The notes under the pieces are model-generated. The model ran no database searches. It was not told where the DNA came from and worked only from the letters and a program-made list of their open reading frames with translations. From CAYTAU01 sp964442075 (GTDB lineage: Bacteria > Bacteroidota > Bacteroidia > Bacteroidales > CAYTAU01), in NCBI GenBank assembly GCA_964442075.1, contig CAYTWH010000010.1:36560-100559 (forward strand): a DNA stretch of 64,000 nt. The letters are read 5' to 3'. Below, piece after piece: positions 41,986-52,610 of the stretch. Numbering within the stretch: the first letter of the stretch is position 1; every line of letters begins with the position of its first letter. A program made the translations under genes and the position numbers.

Positions 41986-44103
41986 ATGGATAAAAGTAAC
42001 AGAAACATACGCAAAGATATATTGAGAAGAGTATTTCTTGTATATGGTATAATGTTGTTATTTGCCATTGTTATTATAGCTCGCACAATATATATACAGG
42101 TTGCTGAGGGAGATATTTGGAGAGAAAAAGCTAATAATTATGCACTAAAGAATATAATCATTGAACCAAATAGGGGTGATATTTGTTCAATTGATGGGCG
42201 AATTTTGGCATGCTCTGTTCCGTATTATGATATTAGAATGGATCTTAACAGTGATGCGCTGGATGCTGAAACATTTAGTAACAATATTGATTCTTTATCT
42301 TTTTCTTTATCACGTTTATTTAAAGACAAAACAAAATCTCAGTATAAAAAAGAACTTGTTAATGCGAGAAAAAAGAAATCCAGATATCACTTAATTCAAA
42401 AACGTGTAACATATCTCAAGTTAAAAGAACTTAAAACATTTCCCTTATTCCGCTTAGGTCAATTTAAAGGAGGGTTAATTGTAGAACAGGATAATAGAAG
42501 AATAAAACCGTTTTTAAATCTTGCATCTCGCACACTTGGTTATTTAAGTAAAGATGAAACCATGTCAATAGTAGGGTTAGAAGGAGCTTACGATAAATAT
42601 TTAAGAGGAATACAGGGTGTGAAATTAATGCAAAAAATATCAGGGAATGTCTGGAAAGAAATTAATGATGGCAATGAAGTTGAGCCTGTACACGGAGATA
42701 ATCTGATTACTGCTATTGATATAAATTATCAGGATGTAGCAGAAAATGCCTTAATGAAAAACCTGCAACTGCATGAGGCAGACCATGGTTGTGCTATATT
42801 AATGGAGGTTAAAACAGGAGAAATTAAAGCAATTGCAAATCTAAAACGAAATGAGAACGGCAATTATTATGAAACGTATAATTATGCAATTGGAGAAAGT
42901 ACAGAACCCGGTTCTACTTTCAAGCTGGCGTCTTTAATGGTTGCTCTTGATGAAGGACGGATTAATTTAAAAGATAGTGTTGAAACAGGAAATGGCATAA
43001 TAAAATATTATGATCTTACAATGAGGGATACAAAACCTCATGGAAAAATTACGGTTCAGGAAGCTTTTGAAATTTCATCTAATGTTGGAGTTTCAAAAAT
43101 TATTGTAAAAACATACAGCGAGAATCCATTAAATTTTGTTGATAAGCTTTACAGAATGAACCTCAATGATAAACTAAATCTTGAAATAAAAGGAGAAGGA
43201 AAACCTTTAATAAAATATCCGGGAGATTCATTATGGTCAGGGGTTACTCTTCCGCAAATGTCAATAGGATATGAGGTTAGTCTAACTCCTCTGCAAATAC
43301 TTACTTTCTATAATGCCGTGGCAAATGACGGGAAAATGGTAAGACCACTATTTGTTAAATATTTGTGTCATCATGGAGATACTACTAAAGTGTTTGAAAC
43401 TGAAATCATTAATCCTTCTATTTGCTCGTATGAAACCATTAAGAAAGTGAAAATAATGCTTGAAGGTGTTGTTGAAAGAGGGACTGCAAAAAATTTAAAA
43501 AATAACAATTATAAAGTTGCAGGAAAAACCGGTACAGCACAAATTGCAAAAACAAAACATGGCTATGGCATTAAGAAAAGTTATCTGGCTTCTTTTGTTG
43601 GATATTTTCCTGCAGATAATCCTAAATATTCTTGTATTGTGGTTGTCCATTCACCGGCTAAAGATGTTTATTATGGCAGTTCAGTTGCCGGTCCCATATT
43701 CAAAGAAATTGCAGATAAAGTATATGCTACATCATTAGATATACATCCCGACATTATATACACAGACAATTATATAGATATTCCCAAATGTAAAGACGGA
43801 TTTAAGTTTGATATACTTGAAGTTCTAAATAATTTAAAAATAAATTCAATTAATAAAAGCACAGAAAAATCACAATGGATAAGCATTTTAAATAATGATA
43901 CTCTTTTAACAATTAATAATAAAAATATAGCCGATGCTTGTGTGCCAAATGTTAAAGGAATGAGCATTAAAGATGCAATTTTCTTGCTTGAAAATATAGG
44001 ATTAAAAGTTGATGTTTATGGGAAGGGAGCAGTTAGAAATCAATCATTAGAGCCTGGCCAAGAATATAATACCGGTGATTTAATAATTATTGAATTAGGA
44101 TGA
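41986..44103 (+). CDS. ftsI: Division transpeptidase (PBP3/FtsI) with PASTA domain
   Basis: 705 residues. Short cytoplasmic start, membrane anchor (about 16-36), pedestal/dimerisation domain (60-220), and class B transpeptidase domain with SxxK at Ser310-Lys313 (GSTFK), SSNVG, and KTGTAQ. A PASTA domain occupies about 645-705 (VPNVKGMSIKDA, ending IIIELG). Cross-links septal peptidoglycan together with FtsW. It overlaps murE by 4 bp. Confidence 0.96.
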   Translation: MDKSNRNIRKDILRRVFLVYGIMLLFAIVIIARTIYIQVAEGDIWREKANNYALKNIIIEPNRGDICSIDGRILACSVPYYDIRMDLNSDALDAETFSNNIDSLSFSLSRLFKDKTKSQYKKELVNARKKKSRYHLIQKRVTYLKLKELKTFPLFRLGQFKGGLIVEQDNRRIKPFLNLASRTLGYLSKDETMSIVGLEGAYDKYLRGIQGVKLMQKISGNVWKEINDGNEVEPVHGDNLITAIDINYQDVAENALMKNLQLHEADHGCAILMEVKTGEIKAIANLKRNENGNYYETYNYAIGESTEPGSTFKLASLMVALDEGRINLKDSVETGNGIIKYYDLTMRDTKPHGKITVQEAFEISSNVGVSKIIVKTYSENPLNFVDKLYRMNLNDKLNLEIKGEGKPLIKYPGDSLWSGVTLPQMSIGYEVSLTPLQILTFYNAVANDGKMVRPLFVKYLCHHGDTTKVFETEIINPSICSYETIKKVKIMLEGVVERGTAKNLKNNNYKVAGKTGTAQIAKTKHGYGIKKSYLASFVGYFPADNPKYSCIVVVHSPAKDVYYGSSVAGPIFKEIADKVYATSLDIHPDIIYTDNYIDIPKCKDGFKFDILEVLNNLKINSINKSTEKSQWISILNNDTLLTINNKNIADACVPNVKGMSIKDAIFLLENIGLKVDVYGKGAVRNQSLEPGQEYNTGDLIIIELG

Positions 44104-45557
44104 TAAATTTAAAAGACATATTATCAGGTGCAGATATTATTAGCATAAAAGGCTCTGTTGGAAAATTGGTAGGAAAGATTTCTTTTGATTCCAGAAATAT
44201 TGATGATACAAGCCTGTTTATTGCAGTTAAAGGAACAGTAGCAGATGGTCATGATTATATTAATTCAGCTATTGAAAAAGGTGCGGTGGCAATTGTTTGC
44301 GAATTAATACCCGAAAATATAATTGATGATATTGCTTATATTCAAGTTAATAATTCAGCTGTTGCACTCGGTATTATTGCTTCAAATTTTTATGATAACC
44401 CAACAAAAAAATTAAAACTTATTGGGGTAACCGGAACAAACGGAAAAACAACAATTGCAACATTATTATACAGGACTTTCAAAAAATTAGGATATAAAAC
44501 AGGTTTACTGTCAACTATTGAAAATTACATTGATAATGAAAAAATTGATGCTACACATACAACCCCCGATGCAATACAATTAAATAAACTAATGCATGAA
44601 ATGCTTGAATGTGGTTGTGATTACTGCTTTATGGAAGTAAGTTCACATTCAATTCATCAACATAGGATTTCCGGATTGAAATTTACAGGAGGAATTTTCA
44701 CAAATATAACACACGATCATCTTGATTATCATAAAACTTTTAAAGAATATATAAATGCGAAAAAAATGTTTTTTGATAATCTTACTGACGATGCTTTTGC
44801 CTTGACTAATAATGACGATAAAAATGGCAAAATAATGATGCAAAACACAATAGCATCAAAATACACATATTCTTTAAAATCTATGTCCGATTTTAAATGT
44901 AAAATTCTTGAAAGTCATTTTAATGGCATGTTATCAGTTATAGATGATAAGGAAATATGGTTAAACTTCATCGGAAAATTCAATGCTTACAACATTCTTG
45001 CAGTTTATTCTACAGCAATATTATTAAAGCAAAATAATGATGAGGTTTTGACGGTAATGAGCGAATTAAAACCAATAACCGGAAGATTTGAGTTCATTAG
45101 TTCAAAAAACAATATTACTGCAATAATTGATTATGCACATACTCCCGATGCTCTTTTAAATGTGTTGAATACTATACGCGAACTAAATACTGACAATAAA
45201 CAGATTATAACAATAATTGGAGCGGGTGGTAACAGAGACAAAACCAAACGACCGAAAATGGGAAAAATTGCAGCAGAAATGAGTAGCAAAGTAATACTGA
45301 CTTCTGATAATCCCAGAAACGAAAACCCCGAAACAATTATAGATGAAATGTATAAGGGGATTGATAGCAAAAACTTAAAAAAGATATTAAAAATTACGGA
45401 TAGAAAAGAAGCTATAAAAACATCATTTATGCTAACAAATTATGGCGACATAATATTATTAGCAGGTAAAGGGCATGAAAACTATCAGGAAATAAATGGA
45501 GTAAAACACCATTTTGATGATAAAGAAGAAATTATGAAACTTTTTAATGAAAATTAA
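44100..45557 (+). CDS. murE: UDP-MurNAc-tripeptide synthetase, meso-DAP adding
   Basis: Adds the third residue to the peptidoglycan stem peptide. 485 residues with the ATP loop GVTGTNGKTT (109-118), the Lys-carbamylation region and the DNPRNENP motif at 403-410. DNPR is the sequence of MurE enzymes that use meso-diaminopimelate, so the cell wall is of the DAP type. 4-bp overlap with ftsI. Confidence 0.97.
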   Translation: MINLKDILSGADIISIKGSVGKLVGKISFDSRNIDDTSLFIAVKGTVADGHDYINSAIEKGAVAIVCELIPENIIDDIAYIQVNNSAVALGIIASNFYDNPTKKLKLIGVTGTNGKTTIATLLYRTFKKLGYKTGLLSTIENYIDNEKIDATHTTPDAIQLNKLMHEMLECGCDYCFMEVSSHSIHQHRISGLKFTGGIFTNITHDHLDYHKTFKEYINAKKMFFDNLTDDAFALTNNDDKNGKIMMQNTIASKYTYSLKSMSDFKCKILESHFNGMLSVIDDKEIWLNFIGKFNAYNILAVYSTAILLKQNNDEVLTVMSELKPITGRFEFISSKNNITAIIDYAHTPDALLNVLNTIRELNTDNKQIITIIGAGGNRDKTKRPKMGKIAAEMSSKVILTSDNPRNENPETIIDEMYKGIDSKNLKKILKITDRKEAIKTSFMLTNYGDIILLAGKGHENYQEINGVKHHFDDKEEIMKLFNEN

Positions 45558-45560
45558 ATT

Positions 45561-46805
45561 ATGCTTTACTATTTATTTGATTATTTAAACGACTTGAATT
45601 TTCCCGGAGCAGGAATGTTTCAATATATCACATTCAGGTCGGCAATGGCAATAATTATTTCTCTAATAATATCTCTGTTTTTTGGTAAAAAACTTATTGG
45701 ATTTCTTCAAAAAAAGCAGATTGGTGAAACAATTAGAGATCTTGGATTAGAAGGTCAGCTACAAAAAAAAGGAACTCCAACAATGGGAGGAATAATTATA
45801 CTTACATCAATTTTAATTCCTGTAATATTATTAGGCGATATTTTAAACTCTTATGTAATCTTGATGATAATCACAACAATATGGCTTGGACTTATTGGCT
45901 TTGTTGATGATTATATAAAAGTATTTAAAAAAAATAAAAAAGGTCTTTCAGGTAAATTTAAGATTTTAGGTCAAATTGTTCTCGGTATAATTATAGGTCT
46001 TGTTTTTTATTTTAGCGATGATATTAAAATACGCGAAAATATCACTGATCAACAGGGAAATTCAAAGACTGAGTTCATAGAAAAAGATGATTGTGTTGTT
46101 GAAGTAAATGTTACCCAGGATGTTAAATCTACAAAAACTACAATACCATTTTTTAAAAATAATGAATTTGATTATGAATCATTAGTGCTGTTTTTAGGTG
46201 AAAACAGTAGTAAATGGGTTTGGATAGTTTTTGTTCTTGCAGTTATATTAATTGTTACAGCGGTATCAAATGGAGCAAATATGACAGACGGTTTAGATGG
46301 TCTCGCTGCCGGTTCGTCAGCTGTAATTGGCGCAACGTTAGGTATTTTGGCTTATGTTTCCGGTAACACAATTTTTGCAAACTACCTTAATATAATGTAT
46401 ATCCCGAATTCCGGTGAATTGGTAATATTTGCCAGTGCTTTTATTGGTGCAATGATCGGTTTTTTGTGGTACAACTCTTACCCTGCTCAGGTTTTTATGG
46501 GCGATACAGGAAGTTTGGCATTAGGAGGCATTATAGCCGTTTTTGCAATTCTGATAAGAAAAGAGCTCCTTATTCCTATTCTATGCGGGATATTTTTTGT
46601 AGAAAATTTATCGGTGGTTTTACAAGTTACATATTTCAAATATACTAAACGTAAATATGGTGAAGGAAAACGAATATTTAAAATGGCTCCCTTGCATCAT
46701 CATTATCAGAAAAAGGGGTATGTAGAACCAAAAATTGTAACAAGATTTTGGATTGTAGCTATTATGCTTGCTGTTTTAACAATAATAACTCTTAAAGTTA
46801 GATAA
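45561..46805 (+). CDS. mraY: Phospho-N-acetylmuramoyl-pentapeptide transferase with central insertion
   Basis: Membrane enzyme making lipid I. 414 residues against about 360 in E. coli. About ten membrane helices; catalytic Asp pair in FVDDYIK (116-117), NMTDGLDGLAAG, and the HHHYQKKG motif. The extra length is an insertion of about 65 residues (152-218: charged, includes KTEFIEKDDC and STKTTIPFFKN) between helices on the periplasmic side. I recall long MraY as common in Bacteroidetes. Confidence 0.97.
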   Translation: MLYYLFDYLNDLNFPGAGMFQYITFRSAMAIIISLIISLFFGKKLIGFLQKKQIGETIRDLGLEGQLQKKGTPTMGGIIILTSILIPVILLGDILNSYVILMIITTIWLGLIGFVDDYIKVFKKNKKGLSGKFKILGQIVLGIIIGLVFYFSDDIKIRENITDQQGNSKTEFIEKDDCVVEVNVTQDVKSTKTTIPFFKNNEFDYESLVLFLGENSSKWVWIVFVLAVILIVTAVSNGANMTDGLDGLAAGSSAVIGATLGILAYVSGNTIFANYLNIMYIPNSGELVIFASAFIGAMIGFLWYNSYPAQVFMGDTGSLALGGIIAVFAILIRKELLIPILCGIFFVENLSVVLQVTYFKYTKRKYGEGKRIFKMAPLHHHYQKKGYVEPKIVTRFWIVAIMLAVLTIITLKVR

Positions 46806-46809
46806 TAAG

Positions 46810-48147
46810 TTGAATAAGAGAATTGTCATATTGGGTGGTGGAGAAAGCGGAGTAGGTTCTGCTGTATTAGCGATAAAAAAAGGATTTGAAGTCTTTTTAT
46901 CAGACAATTCTATTATACAGGACAAATATAAACAGATATTAAATAAATATAAAATAGACTGGGAAGAAGAAACTCACACTTTTGATAAGATATTAAACGC
47001 TGATGAAGTAATTAAAAGTCCCGGAATCCCTGACAATATTCCTGTTATTAAATCAATAATAAAGAAAAACATAAAAATAATATCAGAAATTGAATTTGCC
47101 GGAAGATATACAAATGCAACAAAAATCTGCATAACAGGAAGCAATGGAAAAACAACAACAGCATTTTTAATATATCACATACTGAAAAAAGCAGGATTAA
47201 ATGTTGGACTTGCAGGAAATATTGGCGATAGCTTTGCTTTACAACTTGCAGAAAAAGATTATGAATATTATGTGCTTGAATTAAGCAGTTTCCAACTTGA
47301 TGGCATGACTGATTTTAAAGCAGAAATTGCAATATTGCTCAATATTACACCAGACCATCTTGACAGATACGATTATGATTTTCAGAAATATACAGATTCC
47401 AAATTTCGCATTATTCAAAACCAGACAAATAAAGACTTTTTTATTTACTGGGCTGATGACCCTGTTCTTATAAAGGAGTTGAAAAACAAAAAAATGCAAA
47501 TGCAAACATTTCCGTTTTCATCAGATCATAAACTTGAAAACGGAGCTTATTGTTCTAATAATAACTTAATAATAGAAACCAATTTTATTGAAATTACTAT
47601 GTCAATACAAGAATTAGTTTTACAGGGAAGACACAATACTCATAACTCAATGGCTGCGGGTATTGCTGCTTCAATTTTAGAAATTAGAAAACCCATAATC
47701 AGAGAAAGTCTGATGGATTTTCAAAGTGTCGAACATCGTTTAGAGCCTTTTATTAAGGTTCACGGAATTCAATTTGTCAACGACTCTAAAGCAACCAATG
47801 TAAATTCTACCTGGTATGCATTAGAAAGTACTGCGGCAGATATTGTCTGGATTGTTGGTGGAATTGATAAGGGCAATGATTACAGCCAGTTAAAATCATT
47901 AGCTCAAAACAAAGTAAAAGCAATAATTTGTCTTGGCGTAGATAATGCAAAAATTCACAAAGCATTTAAGAAAGTTGTCGACACAATTATTGATACTACT
48001 TCAATGGAAGAAGCTGTTAAAACTGCGTATTATCTGTCAAAAAAAGGAGATACTATATTATTGTCCCCTGCATGTGCAAGTTTTGATTTGTTTAAAAATT
48101 TTGAAGACAGAGGTTGGCAGTTTAAAAATTCAGTTAGAGAATTATAA
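46810..48147 (+). CDS. murD: UDP-MurNAc-L-alanine--D-glutamate ligase
   Basis: Adds D-glutamate to UDP-MurNAc-Ala. 445 residues; N-terminal Rossmann-like start RIVILGGGESGVGSA, ATP loop ITGSNGKTTT, and C-terminal segment ILLSPACASFDLFKNFEDRG. The start codon is TTG (46810): the fold begins at residue 3 and no ATG is available. It begins 4 bp after the mraY stop codon. Confidence 0.96.
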   Translation: MNKRIVILGGGESGVGSAVLAIKKGFEVFLSDNSIIQDKYKQILNKYKIDWEEETHTFDKILNADEVIKSPGIPDNIPVIKSIIKKNIKIISEIEFAGRYTNATKICITGSNGKTTTAFLIYHILKKAGLNVGLAGNIGDSFALQLAEKDYEYYVLELSSFQLDGMTDFKAEIAILLNITPDHLDRYDYDFQKYTDSKFRIIQNQTNKDFFIYWADDPVLIKELKNKKMQMQTFPFSSDHKLENGAYCSNNNLIIETNFIEITMSIQELVLQGRHNTHNSMAAGIAASILEIRKPIIRESLMDFQSVEHRLEPFIKVHGIQFVNDSKATNVNSTWYALESTAADIVWIVGGIDKGNDYSQLKSLAQNKVKAIICLGVDNAKIHKAFKKVVDTIIDTTSMEEAVKTAYYLSKKGDTILLSPACASFDLFKNFEDRGWQFKNSVREL

Positions 48148-48159
48148 TTTGTAAGATTG

Positions 48160-49308
48160 ATGAAAGAACGCTTGTCAAAATATTTTAAAGGGGATGCTGT
48201 TGTCTGGATAGTAATATTTTTACTATCTATAATTTCCATTCTTGCAGTTTACAGTTCAACAGGAACTCTTGCATACAAAAAAATGGGTGGAGATACAACA
48301 TACTATCTTTTTAAACATGGCTCATTACTAATATTTGGACTTATTGTTATATTCATTATTCACAGGATTCCATATAAATATTATTCTCGCCTGTCTGTAA
48401 TATTCCTGTATTTGGCAATACCAATGTTACTCTGGACATTAATTAAAGGGGCCAGTTTAAACGAAGCATCAAGATGGGTTACTTTGCCCGGAGTGGGATT
48501 AACCTTCCAAACGTCCGACTTTGCAAAGTTTATTTTAATAATGTTTATAGCACGATTTTTATCTCAAAATCAGGAAAATATAAAAGATTTTAAAACGGGA
48601 TTTAGAGCAATTATGATTTGGATACTTATAATTTGCGGATTAATTCTGCCTGCGAACTTTTCAACTGCAGCCATTTTATTTTCTACATCATTAATATTAT
48701 TATTTCTTGGCAGAGTTAATATCAAATATTTACTTGGATTAATAGGTATTGGGCTTGTATCAATTTCAATATTTATTATAATTGCAATTAATCTTCCGGA
48801 AGATAGTCAAGGACGAATAGGAACATGGAAAAAGCGAATAGAAAATTTTAGCAACAGTAGCGAAGAGGGTAATTTCCAGGTAGAGCAAGCAAAAATAGCA
48901 ATAGTCAACGGAGGTATTATTGGAAAAGGCCCCGGTAATAGTATGCAAAGGAATTTTCTCCCTCATCCTTACTCTGATTTTATTTATGCAATTATTATAG
49001 AAGAATATGGAATGTTTGGCACTATTATATTGCCGTTTCTTTTCCTTATTCTCTTGTTTCGGGCAGGGGTAATAGTACAAAAATGCAACAGCCAATTTGC
49101 TGCATTTCTTGCCATCGGATTAACATTTATGTTAGTGTTTCAGGCATTTATCAATATGGCTGTAGCTGTTAACTTAATCCCAGTAACCGGACAAACACTC
49201 CCTTTTGTTAGTATGGGAGGAACATCAATAATTTTCACAAGTGTTGCTTTTGGGGTTATACTCAGTGTAAGCAGGACAGTTAAAAATGTAGAAGAAAATG
49301 AAGAATAA
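48160..49308 (+). CDS. ftsW: Lipid II polymerase FtsW (SEDS family)
   Basis: 382 residues with about ten membrane helices. SEDS motifs include AVYSSTG near the start, NEASRWVTLPG, GKGPGNSMQRNFLPHPYSDF (exactly the catalytic loop region) and LPFVSMGGTS. Polymerises glycan strands at the septum with FtsI. The ATG at 48160 is preceded by an in-frame TTG. It overlaps murG by 11 bp. Confidence 0.96.
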   Translation: MKERLSKYFKGDAVVWIVIFLLSIISILAVYSSTGTLAYKKMGGDTTYYLFKHGSLLIFGLIVIFIIHRIPYKYYSRLSVIFLYLAIPMLLWTLIKGASLNEASRWVTLPGVGLTFQTSDFAKFILIMFIARFLSQNQENIKDFKTGFRAIMIWILIICGLILPANFSTAAILFSTSLILLFLGRVNIKYLLGLIGIGLVSISIFIIIAINLPEDSQGRIGTWKKRIENFSNSSEEGNFQVEQAKIAIVNGGIIGKGPGNSMQRNFLPHPYSDFIYAIIIEEYGMFGTIILPFLFLILLFRAGVIVQKCNSQFAAFLAIGLTFMLVFQAFINMAVAVNLIPVTGQTLPFVSMGGTSIIFTSVAFGVILSVSRTVKNVEENEE

Positions 49309-50416
49309 AAACATAAAAGTAATTATAAGCGGTGGAGGTACAGGAGGTCATATATTTCCTGCAGTTTCTGTTGCAAACGAATTAAAGAAAAATAATGAAA
49401 ATATAGAAATACTTTTTGTTGGTGCAGAAGGTAAAATGGAAATGGAAAAAGTACCGTCTGCAGGGTACAAAATAATTGGTTTACCCGTAAGAGGTTTTCA
49501 AAGAAAATTTTCTTTTCAAAATATTTCATTTTTCTTTAAATTATATAAAAGCTTAAGACAAGCACGTAAAATAATTAAAAATTTTAAGCCTGATATTGTT
49601 GTTGGTTTTGGAGGATTTGCAAGTGGACCTGTTTTAAGAGTTGCTTCAAAAAAGAAAATACCAACTCTTATTCAGGAACAAAATTCTTATGCAGGTATTA
49701 CAAACAGAATATTGAGTAAAAGAGTAAATAAAATATGTGTTGCTTATGATGACATGGATAGATTTTTTCCAAAAGAAAAAATAATTATTACAGGTAATCC
49801 TGTACGACAAAGTTTACTTGAAGGAAAAGAAAAAAAGAATGAAGCATATACATATTTTGAATTACAGGGCAATAAGAAAACTTTACTTGTTGTTGGTGGT
49901 AGCTTGGGAGCACTTACTATTAACGAAAGTATTGGAAAAAATATTGAAAAAATTATTGAAAACAAAATACAACTTATCTGGCAAACAGGAAAAGATTATT
50001 ATTCACAGGGAAAAGCCCAAGTTGACAAATTTAACGATGCAGGAATAAAAGTTACAGAATTTATTACTCGTATGGATCTTGCATATTCAATATCAGATGT
50101 GGTGATTTCACGTGCAGGAGCAATTACATTATCCGAATTAAGTTTATTGTGTAAGTCTGCTATTTTAGTCCCCTCTCCAAATGTTGCTGAAGACCATCAA
50201 ACAAAAAATGCTATGGCATTAATTAAAAATAATGCCTCAATGATGGTTGAAGATAGTGAGGCAAGAGATATTCTAGTAAGCAGTGCAGTTGATTTAATAA
50301 ATGATGAATTCAGATTAAACGTATATAAAGAAAGTATAGCAAAAATGGGAATTAAAAACTCAGTAGAAATAATTGTTGAAGAAATTTTTAAACTTATAGA
50401 TATAGATCAAGAATAA
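49298..50416 (+). CDS. murG: UDP-GlcNAc:lipid I GlcNAc transferase
   Basis: Peripheral membrane GT28 enzyme that makes lipid II. 372 residues; glycine-rich loop ISGGGTGGHIFPA at the start, GFGGFASGPVLR, IQEQNSYAGITNR, and the C-terminal UDP-GlcNAc site SRAGAITLSEL with AEDHQTKNAMAL. It overlaps ftsW by 11 bp and shares one base of its stop codon with the murC start. Confidence 0.97.
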   Translation: MKNKNIKVIISGGGTGGHIFPAVSVANELKKNNENIEILFVGAEGKMEMEKVPSAGYKIIGLPVRGFQRKFSFQNISFFFKLYKSLRQARKIIKNFKPDIVVGFGGFASGPVLRVASKKKIPTLIQEQNSYAGITNRILSKRVNKICVAYDDMDRFFPKEKIIITGNPVRQSLLEGKEKKNEAYTYFELQGNKKTLLVVGGSLGALTINESIGKNIEKIIENKIQLIWQTGKDYYSQGKAQVDKFNDAGIKVTEFITRMDLAYSISDVVISRAGAITLSELSLLCKSAILVPSPNVAEDHQTKNAMALIKNNASMMVEDSEARDILVSSAVDLINDEFRLNVYKESIAKMGIKNSVEIIVEEIFKLIDIDQE

Positions 50417-51813
50417 TGAATATTACCGATTATAAATATATCTTTTTTATTGGAGTAGGAGGCATTGGTATGAGTGCCTTAGCAAGATATTTCATTAATC
50501 GGGGAATATATGTTGCAGGCTATGATAAAACAGCAACAATTCTTACTGCTAGACTTAAGAAAGAAGGTGTTGATATTCATTTTGAAGATAATATTGAACT
50601 AATTCCGGATGTTTTTAAACAAATCGATAAAAAACATGAAACACTTATAATATATACTCCTGCTATTCCGGACAATCTTAATGAACTAAATTACTTTATT
50701 AATAATAAATATAATATTTTTAAAAGATCCGAAATATTGGGCAATATTGTAAACTCTTCCAAGGGAATTGCAGTTGCAGGTACACATGGTAAAACATCGG
50801 TGTCTACCATGATTACTCAAATTTTAAAGAACTCAGAACTTGATTGCAGTGCATTTTTGGGTGGAATTTCAAAAAATTTTGACGGGAATTTTGTTTCATC
50901 AGAAAATAGTGAATATGTAGTTGCAGAAGCAGATGAGTTTGATCGTTCATTTCTGAAATTATATCCATATTTTGGTGTAATTACTTCAATTGATGCAGAC
51001 CATCTTGATGTTTATAAAAATAAAAATTCATTAATTAATTCTTTTGAATCATTTGCGGAAAACATAAAAGAAGGAGGCACATTATTTATTAAAAAAGGAA
51101 TATATATAAATATAAATATTAACAATACTAAAACATATACATACTCTTTGCAAGATGGTGGTGATTACTATGCCGATAATTTAAGAATTCATAACGAGCT
51201 TTATACTTTTGATGTTATAACACCCGATAAAACTATTTTTGATGTAAAGCTTGGAGTATCGGGATTATTTAATGTTGAAAATTCTGTAATAGCAATTGCT
51301 GTCGCCAATCAGTTAGGCGTAAATGAAACCCATATAAAAAAATCACTAAAAGAATTTACAGGTATTCAGCGTCGTTTTGATTATAAGATCAATGATAAAA
51401 TAATTTATATTGATGATTATGCGCATCATCCAGAAGAAATAAAAGCATGTATTACGGCCACAAAACATATATATAAAGACAAAAAAGTTACAGGTATTTT
51501 TCAACCACATTTATATTCAAGAACAAAAGATTTTGCCGATGAATTTGCAAAAAGCTTAGAATTGTTAGATGAATTAATATTACTTGACATTTATCCAGCA
51601 CGCGAATTACCCATAGAAGGTGTTAATTCTGATATGATATTTAAAAAAGTAAATCTATCGAATAAAGAAAACTGTAATTTGTCAGAATTGCTTGATGTGC
51701 TTAAAAGCAAAGAAATTGAAGTTCTACTAACTATGGGAGCAGGAGATATTGATACAAAAGTTGAAGAAATAAAAGAATTATTAATAAAGAAATATAAAAT
51801 TGAAATTTTATAA
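50416..51813 (+). CDS. murC: UDP-MurNAc--L-alanine ligase
   Basis: First amino-acid-adding enzyme of peptidoglycan synthesis. 465 residues; FIGVGGIGMSALARY at the start, ATP loop VAGTHGKTSVS, and DDYAHHPEEIKA with FQPHLYSRTKDF in the C-terminal half. It overlaps ftsQ by 14 bp. murF and ddl are not in the cluster. Confidence 0.97.
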   Translation: MNITDYKYIFFIGVGGIGMSALARYFINRGIYVAGYDKTATILTARLKKEGVDIHFEDNIELIPDVFKQIDKKHETLIIYTPAIPDNLNELNYFINNKYNIFKRSEILGNIVNSSKGIAVAGTHGKTSVSTMITQILKNSELDCSAFLGGISKNFDGNFVSSENSEYVVAEADEFDRSFLKLYPYFGVITSIDADHLDVYKNKNSLINSFESFAENIKEGGTLFIKKGIYINININNTKTYTYSLQDGGDYYADNLRIHNELYTFDVITPDKTIFDVKLGVSGLFNVENSVIAIAVANQLGVNETHIKKSLKEFTGIQRRFDYKINDKIIYIDDYAHHPEEIKACITATKHIYKDKKVTGIFQPHLYSRTKDFADEFAKSLELLDELILLDIYPARELPIEGVNSDMIFKKVNLSNKENCNLSELLDVLKSKEIEVLLTMGAGDIDTKVEEIKELLIKKYKIEIL

Positions 51814-52606
51814 AAAAATAATAGAATTAGTAGTTTGGGTACTTATATTAATGTATCTGATTCTTGTATTAGGCTTTGTTTCCGATATGGAAAATGAAGT
51901 AACATGCAAAAAAATTGATGTGAAAATTATTGATAAAACGGAAAATCAATTTGTTGAAAGTGCAGATATTATTTCTTTGTTTAAACAACATGAAAATAAA
52001 ATACTTGGTTATCCTTTCGACAGCATAAGAATTTCCGATTTGGAAGAACTAATTTTAAAAGAACAACACTCTGTTAAGAATGCCGAAATATTCACCACAA
52101 TTGATGGCAAATTAAATATCCATATCAAACAGCGAAATCCAATAATGCGAATAATAAACTACAACAATAGTAGCTATTATGTAGATAACGAAGGCGCTTT
52201 AATGAGTTTGTCAAAAAAATATTCTGCACATGTATTAATAGCAAATGGAAATATTAATGAACCTTACAATTTGCGATACACAACAAATGTATCTGTAGCT
52301 GCAGAGAACGATGAATTAGGCAGGGGTTCATTATTGTTTGACCTTTATACTTTATCAAATTTTATTTACAAAGACCCATTTTGGAAAGCACAAATTCAAC
52401 AGATATATGTGTTGGACAATAACAATTTTGAGCTAATACCAAAAGTTGGTAATCACATTATTGAATTTGGAGGAATAGATAATTATAAAGAAAAATTCAG
52501 AAACTTAATGTTAATGTATCAAAAAGGATTTAGAGCAGAAGGATGGAATAAATATAAATCAATAAATCTTAAATATAAAAATCAGGTTGTTTGTTTAAAA
52601 AAATAA
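51800..52606 (+). CDS. ftsQ: Cell division protein FtsQ/DivIB-like
   Basis: 268 residues. One N-terminal membrane helix (about residues 8-30) and a periplasmic part with a POTRA-like region (KIDVKIIDKTENQFVESADI; LIKQRNP-like segment HIKQRNPIMRIIN). The start is TTG at 51800, inside the end of murC; the next ATG is in the middle of the membrane helix. It belongs to the FtsQ-FtsL-FtsB group that activates FtsWI. Confidence 0.88.
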   Translation: MKFYKKIIELVVWVLILMYLILVLGFVSDMENEVTCKKIDVKIIDKTENQFVESADIISLFKQHENKILGYPFDSIRISDLEELILKEQHSVKNAEIFTTIDGKLNIHIKQRNPIMRIINYNNSSYYVDNEGALMSLSKKYSAHVLIANGNINEPYNLRYTTNVSVAAENDELGRGSLLFDLYTLSNFIYKDPFWKAQIQQIYVLDNNNFELIPKVGNHIIEFGGIDNYKEKFRNLMLMYQKGFRAEGWNKYKSINLKYKNQVVCLKK

Positions 52607-52610
52607 AATT

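Noticed and set aside
48766..49095. 109-codon ORF on the minus strand
   Set aside because: It is antisense within ftsW, with low-complexity sequence and no motif.
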